Shown here: piece after piece, positions 15,002 through 26,088 of the stretch | Layout: each line of letters starts with the position of its first letter | Numbering within the stretch: position 1 is the first letter of the stretch | Assembly: GCA_002329445.1 (NCBI GenBank) | Contig: DCTU01000248.1 | Coordinates: 1-29,643 of the forward strand | Origin: a bacterium UBP9_UBA1432 | Lineage (GTDB): Bacteria; Vulcanimicrobiota; Xenobia; Xenobiales; Xenobiaceae | Reading direction: 5' to 3' | DNA: 29,643 nt | Made by a program: the position numbers and the translations under genes | The notes under the pieces: generated by a model | Database searches by the model: none | Told to the model about the DNA's origin: nothing | The model's input: the letters and a program-made list of their open reading frames with translations, nothing else

Positions 15002-16353
15002 CAACCCAGGTCCTTCTCGGCGCGCTTCAGGGTGGACTCCAGACGGCTGCGCAGTCGCCTCTGGGCGGCCGGGGAGTCCCAGATGGCGCTGAAGGCCTCC
15101 AGCCCGTCGACCCCAGGTCCTCGGACCCGGGCTGCTCCCGGTTCCCCGGACAGGAACTCTTCGTCGCGCAGGATGGCCATGGCCAGCGCGATCTTGAAGA
15201 GCGAGCGCAGTTTTCGGGGCGAGATGGTCCAGGTGATCCCCTCGTGTTCCAAAAGGGCGCCTTGGGTTCCAGCCTCGGCCTGCAGCCCCCTGGCGATGTC
15301 CATGAAGTGCCGATGGAAGACCTCCAGGCGCTCGGGCTCGAAGAGAAGCGGGGTCCCCTCCTGCAACCCCTGCATCGCGGCCCTTCCCAGAAGAAGGACG
15401 TCGTTGATCCCGGGCGGGTCCTCCTCGGGAGGGTCGGGGAAGTTCCTCCCGGAGGTGAAGCGGTTCTCTTCGCGTCCCAGGGCCACCAGGAAGGCCCGGT
15501 CCAGGTTGCTGGGTTCTCCGGGGAGATGGCTGGTGCCCGAGGCCGTGGGAACTTCCAGTCGGATGGGGAAGCGGTCCAGGAAGGCGTGCAGGGTCTGGAA
15601 GTCCTCGCCCCCGGCTCCCAGGCCGGCAGTCCCGGTGGCAAAGCCGCCCGGCATCTCGTTGGAGGCGGCGATGAACATGACCAGGTCGCTGGGGACCATC
15701 CCACCCCAGTTGAAGTAGGTGCGCTCCTGGGTCAGGGTCAGGAGGGTGTTCAGGACCGAACTGGAGGCTTTGAAGACCTCGTCGAGGAAGGCCGCGCGCA
15801 CGCCCGGGCCGGTCAGAAGACCGAAGTTGACGCGGGTCAGGACCCCTTTCTTGAGCAGCTCCAGTTCGATGGGGCCGAAGACCTCTTCCACCTGGCTGAA
15901 CCGGGAGAGCAGGTAGTGGAAATACTTCTGCTCCTCCCGCTCTCGTTGCGCGCGCTCCTCCCACCAGCTCAGGTCGAAGACCTTCTGGCTGGCCAGCTCA
16001 CTCAGCTTCTCGGGATCGATTCGGGGCGGAGCCAGTCCAAGCCACTTGAAGAACTGCACGGCGATCTCGGATTTGGCCACTCCCGGCCGACCCAGAAGCA
16101 GGCAGTTCTCTCGGGCGATCGCGCAGGCCATCACCCAGTCGGTCATGGGACCCAGGGGCGTGTCATCCAGGCCCACCCAGGCCTGGCGCATCCGGTCCCG
16201 GACGCGGCGCAATCGGGCGGCACACCTCTGCGCCCAGGCCAGGGGAATCGGGCCCTGAACCTCGCCCAGGATCTTCTGCGAGACCCGCACGGATCTCCAA
16301 TCCTCGTGGTCCGGGCCCTCAGGCCAGGGATGCGCCGGCTGGTTTTTGGCCAT
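15001..16353 (-). CDS. MoxR-family AAA+ ATPase, RavA-like
   Basis: A 450-residue AAA+ ATPase of the MoxR family, closest by motif to RavA. Walker A GRPGVAKS lies at 88-95, the RavA-like segment LLSRFSQVEEVFGPIELELL at 148-167, Walker B FLDE at 189-192, sensor-1 in AASNE with Asn232, and LDRFPIRLEVP follows. MoxR ATPases form hexamers that remodel or mature protein complexes with a vWA partner. Between Walker A and the LLSRFS motif there are roughly 35 more residues than I recall for RavA, including a charged EERAQREREEQK helix, so this is a distinct subgroup. AAGGAGGAG precedes ATG 16353. A 59-base gap separates it from the 553-aa gene upstream, and the stop overlaps the 538-aa gene. RavA normally pairs with the vWA protein ViaA; no ViaA was found here. 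Confidence 0.88.
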   Translation of the reverse strand: MAKNQPAHPWPEGPDHEDWRSVRVSQKILGEVQGPIPLAWAQRCAARLRRVRDRMRQAWVGLDDTPLGPMTDWVMACAIARENCLLLGRPGVAKSEIAVQFFKWLGLAPPRIDPEKLSELASQKVFDLSWWEERAQREREEQKYFHYLLSRFSQVEEVFGPIELELLKKGVLTRVNFGLLTGPGVRAAFLDEVFKASSSVLNTLLTLTQERTYFNWGGMVPSDLVMFIAASNEMPGGFATGTAGLGAGGEDFQTLHAFLDRFPIRLEVPTASGTSHLPGEPSNLDRAFLVALGREENRFTSGRNFPDPPEEDPPGINDVLLLGRAAMQGLQEGTPLLFEPERLEVFHRHFMDIARGLQAEAGTQGALLEHEGITWTISPRKLRSLFKIALAMAILRDEEFLSGEPGAARVRGPGVDGLEAFSAIWDSPAAQRRLRSRLESTLKRAEKDLG

Positions 16354-16412
16354 CTCTCCTCCTTCTTCTTGCGCCGGGAATCCACCCGCGCGCGCATGTC
16401 CGGCCCGCGGAA

Positions 16413-18070
16413 CTACACCACGGTCTGGCGGATCCGGTCCAGGATTTCTCCCGGCGAGAGGCTGCCATCGTGGGGAGGGGGGAACGGCAAGGGAACCTCC
16501 ACGCCGTGGTAGCGTTCCACCAGTCGCCGGGCGGCCTGCAGCTCGAGGTCGGCCTGGTCGGCCAGGTCGATTCCTTCAGGTGACTCCAGGAAGGTCCGGG
16601 GGGGCTGGCCAGGATGCGGACCCAGGCGGGGCGGCGTCAGCAGCGTGGCCAGGGGCTCCCTCTCCTCCGACCCCCAGCGCTCGGGGAACAGGGTGTCGAC
16701 CACGGCGGCGAATCCCGCGCCACTGTTGCCGAAGAGGGCCGGGGCCTCGCCCCCTCGCTCGCCGCGGATGCGGTGGAGCAGGCGCGAGACCTCGGCCGGG
16801 CTGGCAAACAGCAGATCCCGGGCCAGGGTGTCCTGGGGAAGCTCCGGCTCCGCTCGGATCCACTGGGCGCGTAGGGCCTTTTCGGCCGATGCCACCAGGC
16901 TGCGGACCAGCATGTCCAGGGTCCGCAGTGCCAGGAAGGGCGAGCCCGGGTCCTGGGGGTGCCGGCCCAGCACCCGCACCAGGATGGCCACCCTCTCGCG
17001 TCGTTGCCGGGCCAGATCTTCGCGGGCCCGGGTCAGGGCGGTTTCCGCCCGGCTCACCAGCGAGTTGACCCCGGGCTCGGCGCGGCGACGGGTCTTGCGA
17101 GCTGCCAGGTTGAGGACTCTCTGGAGCTCCTCCTCCAGGTGGATCACCTGCTCGTGCGCCGGAGGAGGACTCAGGATGGCCCCCACCACCGAACGGGCCA
17201 GCAGGGCCAGCCAGCGGTCGCCCCACCGGGTCTGGGAGGGGCCGTGACGCCCAGGTCTGGAGAGCGGGCCCAGGAAGACCTCCGAGCCGGCTTCCCCCAG
17301 GATGTCCGGGTAGACCGCCAGGGTCAGGGGGCTCCGGGCGAAGAGGGGGCGAGTTGCGTCCATCCACCTGCCACATCCCAGGCTTCGGGAGCGGACCAGC
17401 AGGTCGGGGTACAGGACCAGGAACCTCGTCGACCGCAGCCCACCACCGCACCGCTCGCTCCCATCGGGGCTGCCGGCGCGGAAATGCCGGCCGGCCCTTT
17501 CGACCAGGCTTTCCAGGGCCAGGTGCAGGGCCAGGCAGTCTCCCACGGTGGCTGCTTCGTCCAGGGCGGGCAGGCTGGCGGCCAGACGAGCGGCCTTCTT
17601 CCATTCGGTCGGCCGTCGGTTCGGGTCCAGCCGGCTGGCCAATGCCGCGCAGGCCACTCCTCGACCGGTCAGGCGCGTCAGCTCGACGGGACAGGACTGC
17701 CACAGAGGCGAGAACCAGCGCATGGCCGCCTGCAGGTTGCGGGCTCCCAGCCAGGCGTGGCAGGCCACCATCTGCCGGATCATCTCGGTCCGGGTGGTGG
17801 CCCCCTGGCGCTTCCAGAAACGCTCCAGTCGGGTCCGCAACCGGCTGGGGGGGAGATGGGGGACCTCAGGCCAGTCGGCGCTGAAGACCATGGCCCAGAG
17901 CCCGCCGAACCGCTCGGCGGCCTGCCAGCCGTCGGGTTCGACGCGGCTTCGTCCCGGGGGAGCCGAATCGAGCAGATGGACCAGCCGGGGCAGGGGGCCC
18001 CAGGGCTCGCCCGGCAGCAGACGGGCCGGATCGGCGGCCGGCCGCGGCGGTGGGGCGGGAATTCTCGGGG

Positions 18071-18074
<4 letters not shown>
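16413..18074 (-). CDS. Unknown 553-aa helical protein of the MoxR cluster
   Basis: No family was recognised. A Pro-rich N-terminus (about 1-40) leads into a mostly alpha-helical protein with repeated short helices rich in Leu, Ala, Arg and Trp (WQAAERFGGLWAMVF; QMVACHAWLGARNLQAAMRW). A long charged helix at about 308-365 (HLEEELQRVLNLAARKTRRR and onward) may be a coiled coil. C-terminal helices end in PGEILDRIRQTVV. There is no membrane segment, signal peptide or catalytic motif. The ATG overlaps the stop of the histidine kinase by four bases (ATGA). Longer upstream readings in the same frame lie inside the kinase gene and are rejected. Position between a sensor kinase and a MoxR ATPase suggests an adaptor joining the two, which is inference only. 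Confidence 0.75.
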
Positions 18075-20389
<2,315 letters not shown>

Positions 20390-20442
20390 CTGCTGGGCTT
20401 GGGGGGGGGAAGAATGCGGCCAACCGGAGAACCGCTGTCCCC
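20390..20442. promoter_or_regulatory. 53-base divergent promoter region with a G9 tract
   Basis: This short gap separates two divergent starts and must hold at least the leaders of both. It contains nine consecutive G residues at 20401-20409. No confident -35/-10 pair was seen in either direction, so promoters may overlap the coding starts or use an alternative sigma factor. A GGAGA (20426-20430) precedes the plus-strand ATG by 12 bases. Confidence 0.45.
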
Positions 20443-21654
20443 ATGGCCGGCGAACGGATCCTGGTGGTCGACGACGAGGCCCTGAACCGCGACATGCTCT
20501 CGCGCCGACTGAGGCGCGAGGGCTTCCAGGTTCTGCTGGCCGAGGGAGGACGCCAGGCCCTGGAGATCCTGGTCGCCCAACCGGTGGATCTGGTCCTCCT
20601 GGATCTCATGATGCCCGAGATGAGCGGGACGGAGGTCCTCCAGGAAGTGCGCCGGACCTGGGCGTCGGAGGCCCTGCCCGTCCTGATGGTCAGTGCGGCG
20701 GGGGACAGCCCCCACATCGTCGAGGCCTTGAACCTGGGCGCCGACGACTACGTCACCAAGCCGGTCAACATGCCCGTCCTGCTGGCGCGCGTCGAAAGTC
20801 AACTGAAGCGGCGTCGCGACAGGCGGCCCTTCAAGGCGGAGCTGGGAGCCCTGGTCGGCCCCTATCGCCTGGAGGCCCGCCTGGGCCAGGGAGCCATGGC
20901 CACCGTCTTCCGGGCGACGGACACGCGCCTGGACCGGGAGGTGGCCGTGAAGATCCTTTCGCCCGAGATGGCCTCTTCGACCGTCCAGGTGGAGCGCTTC
21001 CTGCGCGAAGCCCGGGCCTTGGCCCAGGTGCGTCACCCGGGGGTGGTCGCGGTCTTCGAAGTGGGGTCGACTCCCTGCCACTTCCTGGCCATGGAACTGG
21101 TCGGGGGACGGACCTTGGAGGAGCATCAGGCCGGGCAGCCCCTGCCTGCCTGCGAGGCGGCGCGCATCGCCCGGGAGGTGGCCCTGGCCCTGGTCGCGGT
21201 TCACAACCACGGGATCCTGCACCGGGATCTCAAGCCTTCGAACCTGATGATCGACCATGAGGGGCGGGTCCGGCTGATGGATTTCGGCCTGGCGCGGATC
21301 GCCGAGGCCGAGACGGCCCTGACGCACAGCGGAACCATGGTGGGAACACCCCAATACATGGCGCCCGAGCAGATCGACCCCGAGATGGGGACGGTGGATG
21401 GGCGCACCGACCTGCACGCGCTGGGCTTGATCCTCTATGAGCTTCTGACCGGGACACCGGCCCTGCAAGGACGCACGTTGTCCAACCTGATCCTCGAGAT
21501 CCTCAAGCGAGAGCCCCAGGCGCCCTCGACGCGCGTCGACGGCATCCCGCCGGGTCTGGATTCCCTGTGCCTCCGTCTGCAGGCTCGCCGGCCGGAGGAC
21601 CGCCCGGCCGGGCCTTTGCAGGTGGCCCGGGAGTTGGAAGCCTTCCTGGCTTGA
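20443..21654 (+). CDS. Receiver-Ser/Thr protein kinase fusion (intact receiver)
   Basis: A 403-residue soluble fusion. The N-terminal receiver (about 5-122) has every key residue: Asp10-Asp11, phospho-acceptor Asp54 in LVLLDLMMPEMSG, Ser84 and Lys106. The kinase domain (about 138-400) has P-loop GQGAMATV, Lys170, HRDLKPSN with Asp262, DFG Asp280 and GTPQYMAPEQ. It should let a histidine kinase phosphorelay control a Ser/Thr kinase. It is divergent from the hybrid histidine kinase 53 bases away, the natural candidate partner because that kinase's own receiver is defective. It shares domain order and motif spellings with the gene at 1548, so the two are paralogues. ATG 20443 fits the normal beginning of receiver domains (ERILVVDDE); longer readings run into the divergent gene. 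Confidence 0.9.
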   Translation: MAGERILVVDDEALNRDMLSRRLRREGFQVLLAEGGRQALEILVAQPVDLVLLDLMMPEMSGTEVLQEVRRTWASEALPVLMVSAAGDSPHIVEALNLGADDYVTKPVNMPVLLARVESQLKRRRDRRPFKAELGALVGPYRLEARLGQGAMATVFRATDTRLDREVAVKILSPEMASSTVQVERFLREARALAQVRHPGVVAVFEVGSTPCHFLAMELVGGRTLEEHQAGQPLPACEAARIAREVALALVAVHNHGILHRDLKPSNLMIDHEGRVRLMDFGLARIAEAETALTHSGTMVGTPQYMAPEQIDPEMGTVDGRTDLHALGLILYELLTGTPALQGRTLSNLILEILKREPQAPSTRVDGIPPGLDSLCLRLQARRPEDRPAGPLQVARELEAFLA

Positions 21655-21661
21655 GGCTGGC

Positions 21662-21680
21662 TCCCGCGCAGGGCGCGGGA
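21662..21680. terminator. Perfect 8-bp hairpin after the kinase gene
   Basis: TCCCGCGC (21662-21669) pairs with GCGCGGGA (21673-21680) around an AGG loop, 8 bases after the kinase stop and 58 before the next start. The downstream sequence is not a T-run (AGGCAGGTCTTCTTG), so it may be a weak terminator or processing hairpin. Confidence 0.4.
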
Positions 21681-21737
21681 AGGCAGGTCTTCTTGAATCC
21701 GGCTCGAAAGGGGCGCGCCTTCTCAGGAGGAAGCAGG

Positions 21738-22955
21738 TTGTTCGATCTTGTTGTTGTCGGCTCGGGGCCCGCGGGCAGCCGTCTGGCCGCCCGGGTGGCC
21801 GAGGCGGGTCTGCGGACCCTGCTGGTCGAGGAGCATGAACAGGTCGGCCTCCCGGTCCACTGCACTGGGATCGTGGGCGAGGAGATGCTGCGCCGTTATG
21901 CCGTTCCCGACCCGGTCCGAGCCGTCTGCCTGGATCGTTTCGACGTGATCTCTCCGGCCGGGCGCCGCGCTCGGCTTCCCGGGGTGCACGCCTGGCTGAT
22001 CAACCGTCGGGAACTGGACCAGAGCCTGGCTTCCCAGGCCGTCCAGCGGGGTGCGGAGCTCCTCCTGGGGACCCCGGTGGAGGCTGTGAAGCCTGTGGCC
22101 CACCACCTGGAGCTGGTCGTGAAGGACCGCCGGGTGGCCACCCGGCTCTGCGCGCTGGCCACGGGCGCCATGTCCACGCTGCCTCAGCGCTGCGGTCTGA
22201 AACCACCGACTGCGTTCTGGCAGACGGCTCAGTTGCGGGCCGAAGTCGCCGGTCTGGCCGGGGCCGAGGTCTACCTGGGGCAGGCCATCACCCCAGGGTC
22301 CTTCTCGTATGTGGTTCCGGTCCCCGGAGAGACGCCGCGCCTGGGCCTGATCACCCGATCCGGAGCCTGGCCCGCCATGCGTCGCTTCCTGGATCGCCTG
22401 GAGAAGACCGGCCGGCTGGGTCCGATGGTCGAGAAGGCCACCTGTCGCAGGATTCCCATGGGGCCTTCGCCCCGCTCGGTCCGGGGGCGCCTGGTGGCGG
22501 TCGGAGACGCGGCGGGACAAGCCAAGACCACGACCGGCGGGGGCATCTACTTCGGGATGATGTGCGCCGATCTGCTGGCCGACACGATCCTGGAGGCCCG
22601 TTCGGGCGGCGACTTCCTGCCCGGCCGGCTGGCCGGCTACGACCGGCTCTGGAAGAAGCGTTTCCGCACCGAACTGCGGGCCGGTTACCTGGCGCGCAGG
22701 ATCTTTGAACATGTCGACGACCGTGAGCTGGAGGAGCTCGCAGGGATGCTGGAGGATCCGGAGATCCGTGGAGTCCTGGCCCGCGAGGCGGACTTCGATT
22801 GTCATCTGCCGCTCTTGACGTCCCTGCTTCGCCTGCCCTCAGTCCGGCGCGCCGCCTTGAATCTGGCGGGGCGGCGATTCCCCGGAGCGGCCCTGCTGGC
22901 CCTGGTCCAGCGGGGAAGGCCCGGCGCCGCGCGGCCGTCCTGGAGGAAGACCTGA
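21738..22955 (+). CDS. Geranylgeranyl-reductase-family FAD oxidoreductase
   Basis: A 405-residue flavoprotein of the geranylgeranyl reductase group, which reduces isoprenoid double bonds in lipids, quinones or pigments in plants, archaea and many bacteria. The FAD-binding Rossmann motif GSGPAG is at residues 8-13 right after the start. LPVHCTGIVGEEMLRRY matches the conserved Cys region of the family. The second FAD motif GDAAGQAKTTTGGGIYFGM is followed by the usual LLADTI helix. TTG 21738 is chosen because AGGAGG sits 7 bases upstream and the Rossmann strand begins immediately. The stop overlaps the next start (TGATG). Its substrate cannot be told; with uppP and murI nearby a polyprenyl or quinone substrate is possible, but that is a guess. 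Confidence 0.85.
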   Translation: MFDLVVVGSGPAGSRLAARVAEAGLRTLLVEEHEQVGLPVHCTGIVGEEMLRRYAVPDPVRAVCLDRFDVISPAGRRARLPGVHAWLINRRELDQSLASQAVQRGAELLLGTPVEAVKPVAHHLELVVKDRRVATRLCALATGAMSTLPQRCGLKPPTAFWQTAQLRAEVAGLAGAEVYLGQAITPGSFSYVVPVPGETPRLGLITRSGAWPAMRRFLDRLEKTGRLGPMVEKATCRRIPMGPSPRSVRGRLVAVGDAAGQAKTTTGGGIYFGMMCADLLADTILEARSGGDFLPGRLAGYDRLWKKRFRTELRAGYLARRIFEHVDDRELEELAGMLEDPEIRGVLAREADFDCHLPLLTSLLRLPSVRRAALNLAGRRFPGAALLALVQRGRPGAARPSWRKT

Positions 22956-24268
22956 TGACGACGACGATTCTGGAGACCCCTGCCTGGGAGACTGCATTGG
23001 AGGGATTGGGCATACCCGGCCGGCGGGTTGCTTTGGCCCGCGAGGGGCTGCGGCGGACCTTTGAACTCCGTCAGGCGGTCCGCGAGCGCGCGGCGGTGAA
23101 TCAATGGAAGGTCCTGGAGGCCTTGCAGGGCGTCGGCTTGATGGAAGGGCACTTCGCGGCCACGACCGGTTACGGATTCTCCGATAGCGGTCGAGAGCTT
23201 CTGGACGAGGCCGTGGCCAGGATCTTCCGGACTCCGGCTGGTCGGCTGCGCCTTCAGGTGGTCTCGGGAACGCACGCCCTGGCAGCCGGGATGTTCGGCT
23301 GGCTGCGTCCCGGCGACGAGCTGGTCGCCCTCTCGGGGACGCCTTATGACACCTTGCGCCCGGTGATCGGCACCGTCGAGGGGTCGCACGGTTCCTTGGC
23401 CTCCTGGGGAGTCGGCTATCGCGAACTGCCCCTGCTGGAGGACGGGCGGATCGACCTGGAGGGCATCCCTTCGGTTCTCACCGAGCGGACCCGGATGGTC
23501 TTCCTGCAGCGATCGCGAGGCTACACCTGGCGTCCCTCGCTCTCGGTCGAGGAGCTGGCGCGGGCCATCGCGGTGGTCCGGAACCACGCGGCCCAGGCCG
23601 TGGTCATGGTCGACAACTGCTATGGAGAGATGGTCGAACTCGTCGAGCCCACCGAGGTGGGGGCGGACCTGGTCGCCGGCTCGCTGATCAAGAATCTGGG
23701 GGGCGCGATCGCTCCGTGCGGGGGCTACCTGGCCGGTCGCCGGGACGTGGTCGAGCGCGCCATGGAGTGGCTGACCGCTCCTGGAATCGGACCCGAGGAA
23801 GGCCCCAGCCTGGGCTACAACCGGTTGCTGGCACAGGGCCTGTTCATGGCTCCCGAGGTGGTGGGACAGGCGTTGGAAGGGGCGGTCTGGGCCGCCTGGG
23901 TCCTGGAGGAGGCGGGGCTGGAGGTGTGGCCGCGCTGGGACGCTCCCCGCACCGACATCATCCAGGCCGTCCGGCTGGGCAGCCCCGAGGGCCAGAAGGC
24001 CTTCTGTCGCGGCGTCCAGCGCGCCGGCGCGGTGGACCACTCCGCGGTCCCCATCCCGGTCGTCCAACCCGGCTATCGCGACCCCATCCTCATGGCGGGT
24101 GGAACCTTCATCCAGGGGTCCTCGATCGAGCTCTCGGCGGACGGACCCCTCCGCCCTCCCTTCGCCTGTTATCTGCAAGGAGGAGTGAGCCTGGCTCACG
24201 TTCAGTTGGGGGTTCTGCGGGCACTCGAAGAGCTGGACAAGGACGGCCTCCTGCCCACGTCCGGCTGA
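22955..24268 (+). CDS. COG4100 PLP-dependent enzyme (YnbB / methionine gamma-lyase-like)
   Basis: A 437-residue fold-type I PLP enzyme of the COG4100 family, annotated as cystathionine beta-lyase-like, methionine gamma-lyase-like or aluminium-resistance protein (YnbB). Family landmarks seen: EGHFAATTGYGFSDSGRELL near residue 67, VVSGTHALAAGMFGWLRPGD, SGTPYDTLRPVIG, the cofactor Asp in VVMVDNCYGEM, and the PLP Schiff-base lysine in GSLIKNLGG (Lys246). The C-terminal half carries GGTFIQGSSIELSADGPLR. The length is usual for the family. GGAGGAAGA precedes ATG 22955, which overlaps the flavoprotein stop by one base. It is probably a sulphur amino acid lyase; the true substrate of most members is not established. 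Confidence 0.87.
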   Translation: MTTTILETPAWETALEGLGIPGRRVALAREGLRRTFELRQAVRERAAVNQWKVLEALQGVGLMEGHFAATTGYGFSDSGRELLDEAVARIFRTPAGRLRLQVVSGTHALAAGMFGWLRPGDELVALSGTPYDTLRPVIGTVEGSHGSLASWGVGYRELPLLEDGRIDLEGIPSVLTERTRMVFLQRSRGYTWRPSLSVEELARAIAVVRNHAAQAVVMVDNCYGEMVELVEPTEVGADLVAGSLIKNLGGAIAPCGGYLAGRRDVVERAMEWLTAPGIGPEEGPSLGYNRLLAQGLFMAPEVVGQALEGAVWAAWVLEEAGLEVWPRWDAPRTDIIQAVRLGSPEGQKAFCRGVQRAGAVDHSAVPIPVVQPGYRDPILMAGGTFIQGSSIELSADGPLRPPFACYLQGGVSLAHVQLGVLRALEELDKDGLLPTSG

Positions 24269-24374
24269 TTCTCGGCTCCTCTCGAGGAACGGGAGGAACA
24301 CCTGGAGACGACTTGAATTTCCCGCAACCCGAGCCCTCATCCGGGCCCAGGGCTTCCCGGGGTCTGGAGGAACC

Positions 24375-25205
24375 ATGCGATCCGGCTTGATCGGTCTTTT
24401 TGATTCAGGAGTGGGAGGCCTGACCGTGGCCGACCGCGTGCGCCAGGATCTGCCCGGCGCCCCCTTCCTGTATTTTGGAGACACCGCCCACGTCCCCTAC
24501 GGGAACCGCAGCGCCGAGGAGGTCCGGCATCTGGTGTCGGCCATCGCCCGCCATCTGGTGGCCAGCGGAGCCCAGGTCCTGGTGATGGCATGCAACACCT
24601 CCTCGGCCCTGGCTCTGGATCTGGTGCGCGCCTGGTCCCCGGTTCCGGTGATCGGAATCATCGAGGCGGCTTCTCGCGCCGCCGTCCAGGCCACCCGGAA
24701 CGGGGTGATCGGCGTCATCGCCAATCCCCTGACGGCTGGCAGCGGCGCCTACGAGAAGGCCTGTGCGCAGGCGGCTTCGGAAGCCCGGGGGGCAGTCGGT
24801 GGGGTGCGCGTCCTGCCTGTGGGCTGTCCCAGGCTTGTCCCCCTGGTCGAGGCCGGAGAGGTCCACTCTCCGGCAGCCCGGGCGGCCCTGATGGAGTACC
24901 TGGGCCCGCTCCAGGCCGAAGGGATCGACACCCTGGTCCTGGGGTGCACCCATTATCCCTTCCTGGTTCCCCTGATCGCCGAGATCCTGGGGCCAGGCGT
25001 CCGGATCATCGACCCGGCGGTCTACGTGGTCGCCGAGTTGGTGGCGCTGGGTTGGTCCCCCTCGCAGCCTGGAGAGGCCCGGCCCCTCTATCAGGTCAGC
25101 GGCGATCCGCTGGACTTCGACCGGACCGCCAGCAGGCTGCTGGGGCGCCCGGTCACCGGCACCACCCGGGTGGACCTGAGCGCTCGGGCCTGCGCGGGTT
25201 CCTGA
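24375..25205 (+). CDS. murI: Glutamate racemase
   Basis: A 276-residue glutamate racemase, which makes D-glutamate for peptidoglycan by cofactor-free two-base proton exchange in the cytoplasm. Seen: IGLFDSGVGGLTV with Asp10, YFGDTAHVPYGNRS, the two catalytic cysteines Cys73 in MACNTSSA and Cys191 in LGCTHYPF, and the conserved His193. Some members have CNTAT where this has CNTSS. Length is normal. GGAGG lies 5 bases before ATG 24375. It follows the PLP enzyme after 106 bases and precedes uppP by 41, so the two cell-wall genes are probably co-transcribed. Aspartate racemase was considered, but the motifs fit MurI better. Confidence 0.93.
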   Translation: MRSGLIGLFDSGVGGLTVADRVRQDLPGAPFLYFGDTAHVPYGNRSAEEVRHLVSAIARHLVASGAQVLVMACNTSSALALDLVRAWSPVPVIGIIEAASRAAVQATRNGVIGVIANPLTAGSGAYEKACAQAASEARGAVGGVRVLPVGCPRLVPLVEAGEVHSPAARAALMEYLGPLQAEGIDTLVLGCTHYPFLVPLIAEILGPGVRIIDPAVYVVAELVALGWSPSQPGEARPLYQVSGDPLDFDRTASRLLGRPVTGTTRVDLSARACAGS

Positions 25206-25246
25206 TCCCCGTCGCCGTCCCAGGTCTTTGAAAGGGTCGTAGTCCC

Positions 25247-26074
25247 ATGAATGATCCGATCACCCTCCTGCAGGCCCTGGTCCTGGGCGTGGTCGAGGGT
25301 ATCACCGAGTTCCTGCCGATCTCCTCGACCGGGCACCTGCTGGTCGCCTCGCAGTGGATCGGTGCCGCCAACACCTCAGGAACCTTCGAGATCGTCATCC
25401 AGGCCGGTGCGGTCCTGGCGGTCCTGCTTTTCTACCGGCGCGAACTGCTGGAGCGGGCCCGGGCCTTCCCCGGCGACTGGAACGCCCGTCGCTTCTGGTT
25501 CACCCTGCTGGTGGCCTTCCTCCCGGCGGCGGTCGTGGGCCTGGCCCTGAACGACGTGCTGGATTCGCTGCTGGAAGCGCGGGGATTGCAGGCCAGGGTC
25601 ATCGGTTGGGCCCTGATCCTGGGGGGTTTCGTCCTGTGGTGGGTGGACCGGTCTCCCGCGCGGGACAGCGCGGCGGCACCCTCCCAGGTGATCACCTTCC
25701 GACAGGCCCTCATGATCGGTCTGGCCCAGTGCTTTGCCCTGATTCCCGGGGTCTCGCGGTCCGGGGCGACCATCGTCGGGGGGCTCCTGGTCGGCCTCAG
25801 CCGGCGACAGGCAACCGAGTTCTCCTTCTATCTGTCGATCCCCACGCTGGGAGCCGCCACGCTCTACACCCTGGTCAAGAACTACGACAAGCTGGTCCAG
25901 GTCGGCAGCGTCGGAGCCCTGGCCCTGGGGACGCTGGTGGCCTTCCTCACCTCGCTGCTGGCCATCGGCTGGCTTCTGAGCTACGTCTCGCAGAATGACT
26001 TCCGGGGCTTTGCCCTCTATCGGGTGGTGGTCGGACTGGTCATCCTGGTCTGGGCCGGGTTCGCGTTGGGGTAG
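25247..26074 (+). CDS. uppP: Undecaprenyl-diphosphatase
   Basis: A 275-residue integral membrane phosphatase (UppP/BacA family). It converts undecaprenyl diphosphate to the monophosphate to recycle the lipid carrier for peptidoglycan and other envelope polymers, and raises bacitracin tolerance. The first signature GVVEGITEFLPISSTGHL carries Glu17, Glu21 and His30. The second, PGVSRSGAT, carries Arg171. Around seven to eight hydrophobic helices span the rest, including ALVLGVVEGI, FTLLVAFLPAAVVGLAL, VIGWALILGGFVLWWV, GALALGTLVAFLTSLLAIGW and VVVGLVILVWAGFALG. Length is typical. ATG 25247 is preceded by AAAGGG. It ends 14 bases from the convergent nadK stop. Confidence 0.95.
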   Translation: MNDPITLLQALVLGVVEGITEFLPISSTGHLLVASQWIGAANTSGTFEIVIQAGAVLAVLLFYRRELLERARAFPGDWNARRFWFTLLVAFLPAAVVGLALNDVLDSLLEARGLQARVIGWALILGGFVLWWVDRSPARDSAAAPSQVITFRQALMIGLAQCFALIPGVSRSGATIVGGLLVGLSRRQATEFSFYLSIPTLGAATLYTLVKNYDKLVQVGSVGALALGTLVAFLTSLLAIGWLLSYVSQNDFRGFALYRVVVGLVILVWAGFALG

Positions 26075-26088
26075 TCTTCCGGCCGGGA

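Noticed and set aside
15002..15964. N-terminal extension of the 538-aa protein to 859 residues
   Set aside because: The extension lies wholly inside the MoxR coding region in another frame and is Arg/Pro/Gly-rich. ATG 15001 with TGATG coupling is the natural start.
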